This document shows positions 1 through 10,433 of a DNA stretch of 44,029 bases, piece after piece. Both the position numbers and the translations under genes were made by a program. The notes below the pieces were generated by a model that saw nothing but the letters and a program-made list of their open reading frames with translations, did not search any database and was not told the origin of the DNA. This DNA comes from Basidiobolus meristosporus CBS 931.73 (taxonomy: Eukaryota > Basidiobolomycota > Basidiobolomycetes > Basidiobolales > Basidiobolaceae). The stretch is from the NCBI GenBank assembly GCA_002104905.1, contig MCFE01000700.1, forward strand, positions 1 to 44,029, given 5' to 3'. Positions within the stretch are counted from its first letter, which is position 1. Every line of letters begins with the position of its first letter.

Positions 1-2062
1 CTTTCATGCATACAGTTGATTTATTTCTGTTAAAATTTCAGTTGTACCTCAATTGCCAATACTATTTGCCAATACAAGTCCCTATACCCTGCACTAACAT
101 TAAGCCCAACTCCACACTCAACAAGTAACTCCATTAGAATCCACCACTCAATAAGTATTTCTGCTGTAACACTCTGTTTCCACAACTTTGGAAAGAACCC
201 TATGGCTTTATGTCAATGTTCATTCACTGGTTCCCATACATCCTGGTCTTCAGCCAGCACTGCAAGGTCTAGCTCTTCATCTGCCAACCTTTGCAATAAG
301 TCCTTGCAATATTTAAGTGCATTTTCTTAAGCACTGCTCTTGAGGAAGCTCTGCAACCTCTTGGAGTGCCTATTAATGTTCCAAAATTCCACCAAAGGCA
401 TTGTGATAACCCTTTGAGTTCTTGTAATTATTACTTTGTCTGTCTATGGGATCTCCTCTCTGTCAGCAATGGAGGACATGGAGGCTGTGGTAGACAAGTT
501 GCCTTCCTTGGCACATTCATCTACCTCACTGGAGTGTAGCTCAACTGGCTGCACTTTCAACTCTTGTGTAAACAGCTGTTTTCTTGTTGATAATTCTTCT
601 TGGCTATGATTGCATTCAGTCTGTACTGGGCTTACAGCATAAATTGACAAGAGCTACAGCTTTTTCTCACACTTCCCTGTCTCTGGCTTTAGTAGACTTT
701 TCCCCCCTTTGCCTTTTCCTTTATCAGTAGCAGGTCTTTAAGCACTACTTTGTCTGAGTACTTCTTGTATTAAACTACATTTTCTCCTTGATAAATGCTG
801 CTCTGATGCATCTGTTTTGGCCTGCTTGTCCCTTGATGGCACTCTGCAGGCAATCTGATGCATCTTTCCTGCTTGTTTGAAGCTCTCAGCCCACGCCGTG
901 ATGGGCTCCTGAGGTAGCCACTTGTTTTTATCACTGCCAAGTCCTTCACTGCTATTGTGGCTGTGTAGAACTATGCTTTCCTAGGTAAATGTTGTCCTGG
1001 TGCATCTGTGTCTGCCTGCATCTCCCTTATTCACACTCTTCCAGCTACCTGATGCTGTTTTGATGCTTGTTTAGAGCTTTTGGCCCTGCTTGTAACAGGC
1101 TACTGAGGATGCCACTTGTTCCTAGCCATTGAAACCTTGTTTTTCTACCTTTGATAGTTTCTGCTATTCTTGAGTGAGTTTCTTAGCCTACCAATGCTTG
1201 CCCAAAATCTGTTTGCTTGTTTGAATCCATGATAATGCTCATGGAGCAAGTCAAGCGCATTCCTCTTGGCCTTGAGTTTCTAATAGTCCCATGGTATGCC
1301 AGCCTTAGGGTACTGGCATGCTAGGCTTCTAATGGCCTCTTGATTATTAGCCAACTCTTGATCATTGCACTCAGTGGCTTCACTGATCTTCAATGACTTT
1401 TGATTTTTAGGCTATGGTATAAACACTACATTTTCTCCATCCCATGCTGTGATAGGTTTTCTGTGGGCTTTATCTTTAGGCACTGTTGTTGTGCTTCAAA
1501 GACTGTGCGGTGTTCCTCTGCTGTTATACTGGGAAATGGCTCAATTCTTGGCTACGATGTTGAGCTACTTGAGTTCCTTCTTAGTGGCAAAGATGCTGCT
1601 TTCTCTACCTGGGATATTGTTTGCTCTAAGTACATTATCTGCTTCTCCTGTTTCTGGACTATTTCCTGACTTCTCTGGGCTATTGCATCTATCATATCAG
1701 CCCCTGCACCTAATTGCCTCATTAATGCTTTGGTATGAGCTGACCACATACTTGCTAATACAAGTGGTGATGATATTGTGACAGCCACTTGCTGGTCTTC
1801 AACTCAAGGTATTGCTTTTGCTACATTCTCATCTGCCGCAGCAATATGATCAGCTTAAGGTCCTGCAGAGATTCCTAATTGCCTACTTGACTGAGAGCCT
1901 GAGGAGTCCACATTATTACCTTTGGTGGGCACACTGTCAACATGGCCTTTTTTTGGATGTAGCCCTGCTTGTTGCACTGAATGCCAAAGCAAACTGTTGT
2001 CCAACTGTTCTTCTGCTGCTGTCAGTGGTTGGGATTGGTTGGGAACCAGTCAGCTTTGCTTT
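1..2062 (-). pseudogene. orfA copy 1: accessory protein of the Tnp2 transposon, decayed, runs off the window edge
   Basis: This reads leftwards from about 2062 and is divergent from the transposase that starts at 2300. Similarity to the copies at 7036-10270 and 29621-30767 defines it. The longest clean pieces are 1552-1788 (78 residues, with a heptad-like stretch around QEIVQKQEKQIMYLEQ that looks like a coiled coil) and 444-650 (68 residues, acidic and Ser/Thr-rich). Several stops and frameshifts separate them. I recognise no domain. Being paired divergently with a transposase in every copy where both survive suggests a TnpA-like accessory role such as binding element ends, but that is inference. 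The 3' end lies beyond base 1. Confidence 0.7.
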
Positions 2063-2299
2063 ATTGTTTGGTGACATAAATATGGAAGTGAGTTAAACCA
2101 AAGGGGAAATGGTGTTATATATATGTGTGTATGTGGTACCAGAACTTTATCTATTATGCGTTACTATGGCTGGTTATCATTAAATCTTACATTCATGTAG
2201 GTGCAATGTCTCAAATACAAGACTGCTTAAATTTACATGAGTATTGATTAAAAAGTGATATAATAGCATTAAGTTGTTGTGTGTCAAACTGTTTGCCCC
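2063..2299. promoter_or_regulatory. Divergent intergenic promoter region of Tnp2 element copy 1
   Basis: This AT-rich spacer lies between the orfA start (leftward) and the transposase start (rightward). Homologous spacers are at 6010-7035 (split by a foldback) and 27540-27840. A TATA-like TGATATAATAG at 2256-2266 lies about 35-45 bp upstream of the transposase ATG at 2300. The box keeps the same place at 6044-6060 (minus strand) and in altered form near 27797. A short TA/TG run is at 2114-2133. Promoter function is inferred from position and conservation. Confidence 0.5.
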
Positions 2300-3259
2300 A
2301 TGGACCAGACTACTTTGATTCAATGCCATAAGAGAAGAGAAAAAAGACCATGTGGCAATTGTAGCAGCCTCTCAGCCTTGTAGCATGCAGACAGCATAGG
2401 AAGTATTACAACAATCACAGCCAGTATTTTGCCACACAAGTCATATTTAAGCATGCAGCAGTTACTACTGTACCAACAATATCTTGCCGGCTTCTTGATA
2501 CTTCTATAATGGTATCTAGCTGTACTTGCCACCTAGTGTAAACTGAGTCAGGAGAGTTTGTGACACCTTTTAAGCTCACCCCAGCTTTCTGAATATGGCA
2601 TGCAAAGGTGATAGATCTGAAGAAGCAGGCTCACTGATGGATTGTGAGCCTATCTTCCCTAACAACAGTACCCTCCATGAGCCTGGCAAAATCCCATTAT
2701 TCAATGAGACAACACCTGTGGAAAAAATGCCAAGTATACTTTATGGAGTCAAGTTAGCCCGGCAATCCATCTACTGGTGAATGATGTGATGTTGTGGCAA
2801 GAGAAGTGTTGCATTTACACTATATCAGTAATGGTGGCTTTGAGGACTTATTGCTACTTCTTGCCAAAATCATCATGGGATGCAACCTACCATTTACATG
2901 GTATAAATGGAAAGCCATCATGTGGCTGCAACATATGACCCAGAGACTGTCCTGACACCAGTATGTGTTAACAATTGCATGGCACTCATATCAGAAAATG
3001 CCACCATTGCAAGGTGTCCAACTTGTCTGGAATCCACCACCATTGGAAGAAGACACTATTCACACTCAGGATACATTCTGGTAATACCGCATAAAAAGAA
3101 GCTCATGCAGTCCAACAAATATTGTGAAGCTATAAAGTACTGTACTCAGTATCAATCAAGCGCAAACCTATCAGATATATTTAATGGCAAACAATCAAAC
3201 ATCTAAGAAGCAAGGGCTACTCTGAACGTATGTATGACCATGCCTTTCCCTTGACATGT
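2300..3259 (+). pseudogene. Tnp2-type transposase copy 1, N-terminal part, cut off by element 2
   Basis: The ATG at 2300 opens a peptide homologous to the other copies: an MD-TTL start, then Cys pairs of a CGYC...C type. Fragments at 2595-2780 and 2907-3206 carry the acidic linker and the CPTC...YILVIPHKKKLM segment. The latter matches the fungal Tnp2 (PF02992-like) zinc-ribbon and 'IPLIPRL' region. Stops and frameshifts break it throughout. It reaches MYDHAF, just before the expected catalytic DGF motif, and stops where the CCCTATG terminus of the next element begins. The catalytic part of this copy is missing from the window. Confidence 0.75.
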
Positions 3260-3272
3260 CCCTATGAAAAAT
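3260..3272 (+). repeat. Terminal inverted repeat of element 2, transposase end
   Basis: CCCTATGAAAAAT, matched in inverse orientation at 10421-10433. It abuts transposase copy 1, which stops exactly here. Confidence 0.7.
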
Positions 3273-3439
3273 AATATGGTCCTGCAGGTGGATCCAATCT
3301 GGATCAGCTGTCAGGATCTCATTTAGAGACCATCATAATACCAGCAGCTTGGAATTAGTGACACTCTTAACAATCTTATGACAGGATCACAACAGTGATT
3401 TGCTAACATACCTGCAACAATTGACATACTTCTATCAGC

Positions 3440-6009
3440 TCAACTTTACAGCTTTTTAGTGTGATACTTGCAAAGTTGCCCTATTCCTTGTATTGCTGGT
3501 AACATATACATCTTGCAAATATGTGCTTGGTTGTGCCACTTCTGCCATGAATACCTCCTGAATATCTGCAAAGAACTTCTTGGACATTTAGCCAATATAT
3601 TCTTCTCCCTGCAGATTCTAGTCCCTATTATAGATGCGCTGGGCTTTTGTTTGTGTAAATTCCATTATTGAATGGTAAAGAAGTTGACTTAATGACCAAG
3701 AGAAATCTGGCATACCTTAGTAGAGTTTTCATAATAAAATTATTTGCTTGTTGCACCCAGCCCAACTTTGCATTACTTAACTGATAGCCCATGCATTGGG
3801 GCTGCTTAGCTTCTTAATACCATAGGCATGGGTGTCTCCATGTGCACATTTGCCCTCAGTGTTTTCCAACTCTTCCTGACTCTCCTCCATGTGCCAACTC
3901 ATTACTTCCATGCCAGACTATGAAGTTAATATTCTTGATGAGATTGGGATATGGTAGTACCTACAACTTGATATGTCTTCCTATCTCTCCACACATCTGC
4001 TCCATACAAAACTCCTAAAAGGTGAAGCAAGGCCCAATATTCTCTACACACCATGCAAGATGGAGTAGAGAATGAATACAGTAGTGGCAGAGATCTACAC
4101 ATTCAGCTTTATGCTTGTAGTATAGCCACTCAAATCCTGACACAAACACTTCACACAACAGCTGAAGATGCATCAAGTTGGCGTTGGTGATTTGCTTCTA
4201 GATAAATATTCCTACAATATCCACATATCACCCCCAATGCAGTCCAATGTACTCTTGGTAGGAATGGCTTCAGAACACCACATGAATAAATACATACTCA
4301 TTTCATCCAGTCTTTACATATGTATTGTTGCATATCCGTATGAATATTAATTGAAGCCTGTGAGAAGTACTTATGGTAGCAGATACTCCGTAATATCTTG
4401 CAAATTCTGTTAAATTCCTCAGGTATCTCAAAGGGCTCATTTGGCTTGAAATGCGCCATGCACAACTTGGTTGTCAGTATAGGGATATTGTGGAAAAGCA
4501 AATGCATTGCTCCCAGTAGAAAGCTTTTGCTCCAACAGATACCTTTATCTTAAGTATCTCCGGTTAACAATTGATTGCAGATTCTGGCCAATGACTTATA
4601 GCTTGCTAACTATGCTGCAATTGCATGCTTACTTCTGTACATTCTTTCTGTGAAAGATGATGTTCTTGGTGCTGGTGTTTGGGAAATAATAATGTGTGTT
4701 GGATTATGGAGTAAATCCCCTGGATCTCACACATTTGACAGCAATACCATCCATTGTGCCTGGAAAAGCCTGCTATCTTGCTGATGGCTGGGGTATCTCC
4801 AATGCAGATAATAATATACACCTTTACATGGCAGCTATTTACTGTTATCCTGCTGGAAAGAATACAAAACTCATCCAGCAATGGACACAGGTAGCTATCC
4901 AGGTTGGGTGGTGATTTAGGCCCAGATACCAGTCAGACTTCCATCAGATTATTGTTCTGATACCATCAGATGAGTGGCAGACTTAGATTGATGAGAATCA
5001 GTGACCAGCAGGATTTGCTGGTAGTGTACTTGTTTAATAAAATCCATCAAGTGCTAAAGCAAAGGCATGGTCATACATACCTTCAAAGTAGCCCTTGCTT
5101 CTTAGCTGTTTGTAATGTTTGCCATCAAATATATTGGATATGTTTGCACTTGATTGGTACTGGGTGGGGTACTGTATAGCTTTGCAATATTTGTTGGACT
5201 GCATCAGCTTCCTCAGATGGGGTATGACTGAAACATATCTGGAGTATGAACAATGTTTTGCCTCAATGGTGGTGGATTCCTGACAATTTGGACAAGTTGC
5301 AATGGCAATATTTTGGATGTGAATGCCATGCAACTGTTAACACATGCTGGAATCAGGACAGTCTCTGGATCATATGCTGCCAGCAGCATGACAGTTGTCC
5401 ACTTGTACCATGTACATGGTAAGTTGCATCCCAGTATGATTTTGGCAAGAAGCAGTAATAAATCCTCAAAGCCCCCATTACTGATATTAGTGGAAACATG
5501 CCACTACTCTAGCTACAATATTGCCTCATTCACCTGTAGATGGATTACTGAGCTCACTTGGCTCCATAGAGTATCCTTGGCATTTGTTTCAACGGGTGTT
5601 GTCTCACTGCATACAGGTATCTGACTGGGCCCATATTGGCACTGTTGTTAGGGGAGATAGGCTCAAAATCCATCAGTGAACCTTCTTTGTCAGAGCTATT
5701 GCTCTGCATGCTATATTCAGAAGGCTGAGGTGAGCCTAAGGGCATCACAAACTGACCTAACTCAGTTTGCAAAAGGTGACAATGACAGCCAGGTGCCAAT
5801 ATAGAAGTATCTACTGGCCAGCAAGATAATGTTGGTACAGTAGTGACCAATGAAGGGTCAAATATGACTTGTGTGGCAAATAAATTGCAATGATCCTTGT
5901 AATACTTCCTATGATGTCTACATGCTTCACAGCTGAGAGGCTTGCCACAATAGCCACATGGTCTTTTTTCTCTTCTCTTACAGAGTTGAGTCAAAGTAGT
6001 CTTGTCCAT
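3440..6009 (-). pseudogene. Tnp2-type transposase of element 2 (decayed)
   Basis: The start is MDKTTLTQL at 6009, 35 bp from a conserved TATA-like box. Order on the minus strand: N-terminal Cys/His cluster (CGYCGKPLSCEACRHH), Ser/Asp-rich linker (5554-5900), zinc-ribbon CPNCQES and VSVIPHLRKLM region plus YDHAFALALDGF with the first putative catalytic Asp (5034-5333), a GDTPAISK and NGWYCCQMCEIQG segment (4606-4881), the LFHNIPIL...MAHF block (4298-4507), then ENIGPCFTF and the C-terminal tail down to about 3450. The best matching family is the fungal Transposase_21/Tnp2. Many stops and frameshifts; the longest open piece is 151 residues. It cannot make transposase. Confidence 0.8.
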
Positions 6010-6043
6010 GGGGCAAACAGTTTGACCTTCAACAATGTAACAC

Positions 6044-6060
6044 TATTATATCACTTTTTG
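6044..6060 (-). promoter_or_regulatory. TATA-like box upstream of the element 2 transposase
   Basis: On the minus strand AAAAAGTGATATAATAG, 35-52 bp from the ATG at 6009. The same string occurs at the same distance in copy 1 (2250-2266) and, altered, in the 27511 copy. Conservation in otherwise decayed sequence suggests a real promoter element. Confidence 0.45.
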
Positions 6061-6123
6061 GTCAATACTCATGTGAGCTTAAGCAGTCCTGTATTTCAGA
6101 CATTGCACCTACAGGAATATATT

Positions 6124-6857
6124 AGACTTGTTCCGTTGGATAGTGCCACATTGAGCCATGAGTGCCAAATAGTGCAATAGTGTGGCTGAGAGCCATAGCA
6201 GACCTAAACTTGGCCACAGAGTGTGACATATAGTTCTGCATATTCATGCAAAGCAGCCCCTGTGTTTCACCTACTGTGCAGGAGAAAATCAATTTTTTAA
6301 CCTTTTTTTTGGGATCAAAATTGTGCATGACATAAAAGAGCACAGAAAGACTGAAGATATGCATCTGGTACACAATACCCATGGCACTCTAAATCTAGCC
6401 CCACAGGCTTGTAGCATGTCACAAAAATGCATAGCATTATCTTGGTCCACTGGTACTATCTGGCACTATATTTAAATATTAGCCCTAAAGTAGAACCTAT
6501 ACAAAGCACTTATAGTGCCAGATAGTACCAGTGGACCAAGATAGTGCCATGCATTTTTGTGACATGCTACAAGCCTGTGGGGCTAGATTTAGAGTGCCAT
6601 GGGTATTGTGTACCAGATGCATATCTTCAGTCTGTCTGTGCTCTTTTATATCATGCACAATTTTGATCCCAAAAAAAAGGTTAAAAAATTGATTTTCTCC
6701 TGCACTGTAGGTGAAACACAGGGGCTGCTTTGCATGAATATGAGGAACTCTATGCCACACTCTGTGGCCAAGTTTAGGTCTGCTATGACTCTCAGGCACA
6801 CTATGGCACTATTTGGCACTCATGGCTCAATGTGGCACTATCCAACAGAACAAGTCT
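6124..6857. mobile_element. Foldback element 1 (non-autonomous, arms of about 345 bp)
   Basis: The two halves, 6124-6475 and about 6510-6857, are near-perfect inverted copies around a short AT-rich loop. Termini are AGACTTGTTC and GAACAAGTCT. The flanks att/aat fit a 3-bp target duplication with one change. Comparison with the uninterrupted spacer at 2180-2215 and 27710-27745 gives an empty site of the right length. Each end has about five TGGCACTATN-type units spaced 9-10 bp (6794-6842 on the right). An 86-residue frame is present in both arms only because the arms are copies. The element lies in the divergent promoter of element 2. Confidence 0.85.
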
Positions 6858-8017
6858 AATATTCAATGATGACCTGCCACAGAAAGCATTATAAATAAAG
6901 TTGTGGCATCACATGCACACATACATGTGACACTATTTCCCCTTTGATTTTACTCACTTCCATATAAATGTTGCCAAAAAATATAGCAAAGTTGGCTAGT
7001 TCTCAACAAACCTCACCGCTGATGGCGGCAGGAGAACAGTTGGATAACATCATGCTTTGACATTCAGTGCACAAAGGAGGGCTACATCCCAAAAATGCCA
7101 TTTGAACAGTATGCCCACTGAAGGTAATAAGGCAGACTCCCCTGGCTCTCCGTCAAGTAGGCAATTGAGAACCTCTGTGGAGCTACAAGCTGAGTGTTAT
7201 GCTCAGGCAGATAAGAATATAGCAAATGCAGTGCCCTCAGTTGAAGACCAGCAAGTGGCCTTCATAACATCACCACCACCCATATTAGCAAGTATGTAGT
7301 CAGCTCATACCAAAGCATAATGAAGCAATTAAGTCTAGTGGCTGATAGGATGGATACAATGGCCCTGAGAAGTCAGGAAATAGTCCAGAAACATGGTGGC
7401 CAGACAATATGTGTAGAGCAATCAAAATCCCAGGTAGGGAAGCAATATCTTTGCTGCAAAGAAGGAACTCAAGTAGCACAATATAATAGCCAAGATTTGA
7501 GCCATTTCCCAATGTAACAGCAGAGGATCACCGTATAGTCTTTGAAGCACAATAACAGTGCTCAAAGATAAAGCCCACAGAAGTACCTATCACAGCATGG
7601 GATGGAGAAAATGTAATGTTTATACCAAAGCCTACAAATCAAAGGACATTGAAGATCTGTGAAGCCATTGAGTGAAATAATGAAGAGCAGACTAATATTC
7701 AAGAGGCTGTCAGTGGTCTAGCACACCATCACCTTAGCACTAGCACACCATCGGACCATCAGGAACTCAAGGCCAAGCAGAATGCACTTGACTTGTTCCA
7801 TGAGCATCATCCTGGATACAAATAGGCTGATGGATTTTGACCAGCATTGGTATGCTAACAAAGTATCTTAACAAAAGCTGAAAGCATCAAAGGCAGAAGA
7901 ACAAGGGTGCCATGGCTAGAAACCAGCAGCTTCCTCAAGAACCCATTTTAAGCTGGGCCAAAAGCTCCAGACACACATCAAAGAGATGTCAGGTAGCTGG
8001 AAGTGTGTCAATTAGGG

Positions 8018-8350
8018 ACAGGTAGGCAGACATGGATGCACCAGCACAACATTTATCAAGGAAAGACCATAGTACCATTCAAGAAGCACTCAGTCAAAGT
8101 AGCAGTGAAGGACCTGGCAGTGGTAAAAACCAGCTGCTTTTACAGTAGCCTGTCACAACTACAGTTAACAGCTCAAAAAGAGCAGAAAAGAAATGTTGGG
8201 TTGCCAGAAGTGTGCCAGCAAGGGACAAGCAGGCCAAAACATATGCATCAGAGCAGAATTTATCAAGTAGAAACTGTAGTTCTTTACAAGAAGCACTCAG
8301 ACAAAGAAGCAGTGAAAGACCTGGCAGTGATAAAGGAAAAGGTAAAGGGA
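8018..8350 (+). repeat. Two tandem units inside orfA, period about 206 bp
   Basis: Unit 1 starts at 'gggacaggtaggcagac' and unit 2 at 'gggacaagcaggccaaaac'. Both encode the pattern RD(R/K)QA, then an LS segment, then QEALxQ, SSE and PGSDK. The same duplication is seen in the copy at 30320-30660, so it predates the spread of the element. Confidence 0.7.
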
Positions 8351-8815
8351 AAAATGTCTACCCAAGCTTGAGACAGGGAGACATGCAAAAAAACTGAAGT
8401 TCTTGATGATTAACTTTGGAAGCCCAGGGCAGACTGAATCCCATCATAGCCAAGAAGAATACCAATATGAAAACAGCTGTTTTCACAAGAGTTGGAAGTG
8501 CAGCCAGTGGAGCTACACTCAAGCAAGGTAGATGAGTTTGCTGAAAAAGACTGTTTGTCTACCACAGCCTCTACATCCTCCATTGCTGACAAAGTGGAGA
8601 TCCCACTGATAGACAAGGCTACAACAGCAAGAGCTCAAAAGACTATCACAATGCCTTCAGTGGAATTTTGGAACATCAATAGGAACACTAAGAGATAGCA
8701 GCACTTCTTCAAGAGCAGTGCTCAAAAAAAAAGCACTTGAATATTGCAAGGATTTTTTGCAAAGACTGGCAGATGAAGTGCTAGACCTTGCAGTGCTGGC
8801 TGAAGACCAGGACAT

Positions 8816-9882
8816 TGAAGTGGGGTCATAGTGACATCCACTGACAGATGTGCTCATTCCTATATTTTCTACTTCCCTATTTCTCACTACCCTTATTTTA
8901 GTTTTATCCCATTTGTCTTACTTGATCAGTACTATCTCATAAGCTGGCTGACTATCACAGCTGCTTACCTTATTGCATAAGTTATCCCTCACATTATGTA
9001 AGATTACTAGATATAAGTGCTTCTATATTAGGCAAGTACCTACCCCAGTACCAGTGACACAAGACAGTCCATGTTACCATCCCTACCATTTTCATACCAT
9101 ATATGGTATTCCTATGTTACACAGGCTTCTTAATACTGATTCCTGATTGGTTGAATGTGCTGTGCCACTTAGAACCTTCCAGCACTTACTTAGAACATTC
9201 ATAGGTTGTTCTGATGTCATTAAGATTTCTATTGATATCTAGAACCTTCTGGAACACCATAATTAGTAATCACTTGGTCAGTAAGAAAAGTACACAAGGG
9301 AGACTATCCCACAACAATAAATCATCATCTCTTTTATCAATATACCAACTTGTAAATTAGTGTGATCACTGCTACCTGCTGCTACCTGAACTTCCAACCC
9401 AGACCACAAGACACTTGCAGGAAACCATGCTGACAGCCAACTGACCCTGGAGGCACTACTCTTGAGGAATACTCAGAGTAGTATCTTTTATTATATTTGA
9501 TTCTTTCCCAAGGTTGTTCTTGTACAGGCAAAGATACTTTTCTGTCTTTGTAACTATTGACCACAGCTGCATTCTTATCAAGTCCCTGCTGGTGGAGTTT
9601 ACAGTTGTTTTGACTTTGGAAGCTTTAGTACATTGTCATCTCAAAGGATGCTGAGCCCAGCACATTCTTTTGTTAAGATGCCAACTAAGTTGGGGATTGT
9701 AGCTCAATAGTTTTCCCTTGACAAGCTTGTGGCTTTATTCCCCTTCACATTAGATTAGAGGCAGAACCCAAGTATTCCTAGCAAGCTTTTGCCAGAGGTT
9801 ATTGCACCAAGTGAACACCCCACACACAAAACACTTGAGAAGTGTTAGATGTAACTCTCCCTTGGACCTATACACCACCACA
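8816..9882 (+). mobile_element. Solo LTR of the Ty3/gypsy element, in orfA
   Basis: 1067 bp beginning TGAAGTGGGG and ending CACCACCACA, colinear with the gypsy 5' LTR at 21130-22199. It is flanked by ACAT at 8812-8815 and 9883-9886, and removing it together with one ACAT restores an orfA reading (EDQD... to ...EPVNEQW). This is the usual product of LTR-LTR recombination. The TATA-like site of the full element is altered here (agtacacaagg), while AATAAA downstream is kept. Confidence 0.9.
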
Positions 9883-10270
9883 ACATATGGGAACCAGTGA
9901 ATGAACAGTGGCATAAAGCCATTGGGTTCCCCCCCCAAAGTTGTGAAACCAGAGCATTACAGCAGAAATACTTATTGAGTGGTGGATTTTAAAGCAGTTA
10001 CTTGTTGAGCGCAGGGTTGGGCTTAATGTTAGTGTACGGTATAGGGACTTGTACAGGTCAAAACAATTGGCAATTGAGGTACTACTGAAGTTTCAATGGA
10101 AACAAATCAATTTGACGCATGAAAAGTAAGAAAAACTGTTGAGTCAGAAATTAGGGAGTGTGAAAAAGAGGCAATAGCCAATCAATGCACACAAATGTAG
10201 AAGGTGATGGAGTGTATGGGATCAGAAACTGAGCAAATTAGCAGGGAACCAATTAAAAGCCACTTATACA

Positions 10271-10433
10271 TTGTTGTGATGAAACTATTTACCAAGTTTT
10301 TTGTGAAATCTGGGATGTGAGTATTTTCAATGGTCTCTGAACAGTGTCCTGACAGGATCAGTGTCTCTTATTCATGGAACTTTAACTTTGTGTCGGCCTT
10401 TTGATGGGAACATTACAATAATTTTTCATAGGG
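10271..10433 (-). repeat. Subterminal region and terminal repeat of element 2, orfA end
   Basis: Shares its sequence with 30721-30860 and, more diverged, 14019-14150. On the minus strand it starts CCCTATGAAAAATTATTGTA and runs inward to the conserved CAGATTTCACAAAAAA block at the orfA 3' end. These shared features identify the orfA-side terminus of the transposon family. Confidence 0.7.

Larger units (their letters stand above)
7036..10270 (+). pseudogene. orfA of element 2, interrupted by a solo LTR
   Basis: Accessory protein copy read rightwards. N-terminal part 7057-7299 (Ser/Pro-rich, SRQLRTSVELQ); coiled-coil block about 7300-7450; a central block about 7600-7870; a basic, Gln/Ser-rich region holding two tandem repeats (8018-8140 and 8224-8350); the acidic stretch 8492-8698 (VQPVELHSSKVDEFAEK); then LQRLADEVLDLAVLAEDQD at 8757-8814. 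The solo LTR at 8816-9882 interrupts here. The frame resumes with an EPVNEQWHKA-like segment and ends near FFVKSG at about 10300. Numerous stops. Function unknown; divergent pairing with a Tnp2 transposase suggests an element-specific accessory factor. Confidence 0.7.
3260..10433 (-). mobile_element. Tnp2/CACTA-like two-gene transposon, element 2, both termini present
   Basis: The element begins CCCTATGAAAAAT at 3260 and ends with the exact inverse of those 13 bases at 10421-10433. The inverted match continues imperfectly for a few more bases. Inside, on the minus strand, is a transposase gene (about 6009 down to 3440), then a divergent spacer, then orfA on the plus strand. A foldback (6124-6857) and a gypsy solo LTR (8816-9882) were inserted later; without them the element is about 5.4 kb. 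The left flank (...catgt) and right flank (ttgta...) give no convincing target duplication, and the sequences on the two sides are not one continuous older copy, so a flank was rearranged. Superfamily rests on the transposase, since the ends are not CACTA. Confidence 0.75.

Noticed and set aside
6122-6382. 86-residue ORF on the minus strand, with an almost identical 86-residue ORF at 6599-6859 on the plus strand
   Set aside because: It is the two inverted arms of foldback 1 read in the same sense. Copy 2 does not keep the frame, and there is no start context or family resemblance.
6122-6859. TA target duplication of a Tc1/mariner-type foldback
   Set aside because: Each copy has TA next to GACTTG, but the empty sites for copies 2 and 4, and ATT/ATT for copy 3, fit a 3-bp duplication outside AGACTTG better.
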